DNA from: Amoebidium appalachense | Lineage: Eukaryota > Ichthyosporea | NCBI GenBank assembly: GCA_963693365.1 | Contig: CAVNZM010000012.1 | Span: 930,001-994,000 of the forward strand | Length of the DNA stretch: 64,000 nucleotides | Reading direction: 5' to 3' | Shown here: piece after piece, positions 63,088-64,000 of the stretch | Layout: the number at the start of each line of letters is the position of its first letter | Numbering within the stretch: position 1 is the stretch's first letter | Notes under the pieces: model-generated | Seen by the model: the letters and a program-made list of their open reading frames with translations, nothing else | Told to the model about the DNA's origin: nothing | Databases searched by the model: none | Position numbers and translations under genes: made by a program

Positions 63088-64000
63088 CTGTCCTTCTGGC
63101 CAGTTCTCCTTCCCCGCCGTAGTACCCCGTAACCACCTAAGGAAGGGCTCTACGTAGGATGCATATTTTCAAATATGTTTGCCTCTCCGTAGCTTCCCCC
63201 TTGTGTGGGGACGGTACGTGTGAGCTCGATGCGCCATTTGTGATGATTCATGAGCCACGGGCGGGCGGTCACGCAAAGTTGCTCATGACACACGTACACC
63301 CGAGGTTTTCGTGGGTACACGTACTACCAGTGCTCTACTAACCATATAAAGTTCGTTTATAGATTGAGTAATTGGCTATCTTGTTTCTAAATTGTTGATT
63401 GGCTGATCCGTTATCCTCTGGCATGCTTGTCCCCCGCCCGCTTTCTTGAACTCTTGGTCATTTGAATCATTTCTTCCAAACCGTCGAAAGGAAACCTTTT
63501 TTGAATGCTCTCGCATGTTTAGGAAATTGAACTTCCGGAGGTGTGTGGAACAAGAATTCCACGGTCACAAACGCCACCATGACGGGACCTAGAGACAGGT
63601 GCTTGCTATGAATGTGGTTTCGAAATGCGTCATGATCGTAAGGGATGATTCTATCTATTTTAAATCTCACTCGTGTGTGGTTGCAGTAGTATTTTGTTGG
63701 CAAGATGGACGTGCGTTGATGTTGTGTGCCATGTACTCTTGTGCTTTTGTGCTAGTGCATTCGCGCGCATGCGTGCGTTTCTCTAATTCTGTGCGTGTGT
63801 GCTTGCTCGTTTAGCATGAAGGTGTGGGTGCGCTGAGGTGTTAGTATGTGTGCGTGGGGCATTGTGTGCCCCTTTTTGCTTAGGTTTTTTAGGTTGCTTT
63901 GCGGATTCTTTGTATGACCGCACGTCGGGTACCTGTGTGTGTGCTACCACAGCTTCTGTACGTGTTTATGTGAGTCTGCCTGGATTTTTCAGCTCACTCG
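62906..64000. other. Right-edge region, no supported gene
   Basis: Unique sequence with one G run of about 60 nt at 63027-63086. A short near-repeat (acacgtacacccgaggtttt) at 63290 resembles 62760-62780. No exon with both good splice sites and recognisable protein was found. Confidence 0.5.

Overview
This is a window of a nuclear genome from an intron-rich eukaryote. It has spliced genes with GT-AG introns, TATA-type promoters, AATAAA signals and a very heavy load of microsatellites: (CA)n/(GT)n, (CT)n/(GA)n, (TA)n and C or G homopolymers that are often 30-60 nt long. The gene set is a LZTR1-like Kelch/BTB protein, a NDUFV3-like complex I subunit, a BTG/TOB protein, the minor-spliceosome protein U11-48K and a fungal-type UNC93-like carrier. 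Together these suggest an opisthokont, most likely a unicellular holozoan such as an ichthyosporean-like lineage. That placement is inference; no rRNA or organelle sequence is present.

Layout. 0.5-9.1 kb, + strand: eleven exons of a LZTR1-like gene whose 5' end lies outside the window. 11.9-14.1 kb, - strand: a two-exon NDUFV3-like gene. 14.1-20.4 kb: mostly gene-poor. 20.5-22.3 kb, + strand: a single-exon GATA-type zinc-finger protein. 22.5-23.4 kb: a non-autonomous hAT-type transposon with a perfect 8-bp target duplication. 23.4-32.3 kb: repeat-dominated DNA, including a diverged tandem segmental duplication and a 50-bp minisatellite. 32.3-33.8 kb, - strand: an intact UNC93-like transporter. 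35.7-37.0 kb, + strand: its truncated, frameshifted inverted copy. 37-44.7 kb: simple repeats. 44.7-45.2 kb, - strand: a BTG/TOB protein. 47.2-61.1 kb, + strand: a gene of at least 13 exons for SNRNP48 (U11-48K), whose introns hold a 230-bp hairpin-forming repeat and large CA arrays. 61-64 kb: a probable extra promoter with a short unrecognised transcription unit.

The genes do not form one pathway. They are ordinary housekeeping and regulatory genes: ubiquitin-ligase adaptor, respiratory chain, transcription factor, membrane carrier, antiproliferative/deadenylation adaptor and minor spliceosome. They sit in a landscape where microsatellites occupy most introns and intergenic space and often touch the splice sites. 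No CRISPR array, bacterial operon, rRNA gene or convincing virus gene was seen. Exon models below were built by hand from splice motifs, reading-phase continuity and recalled family motifs.
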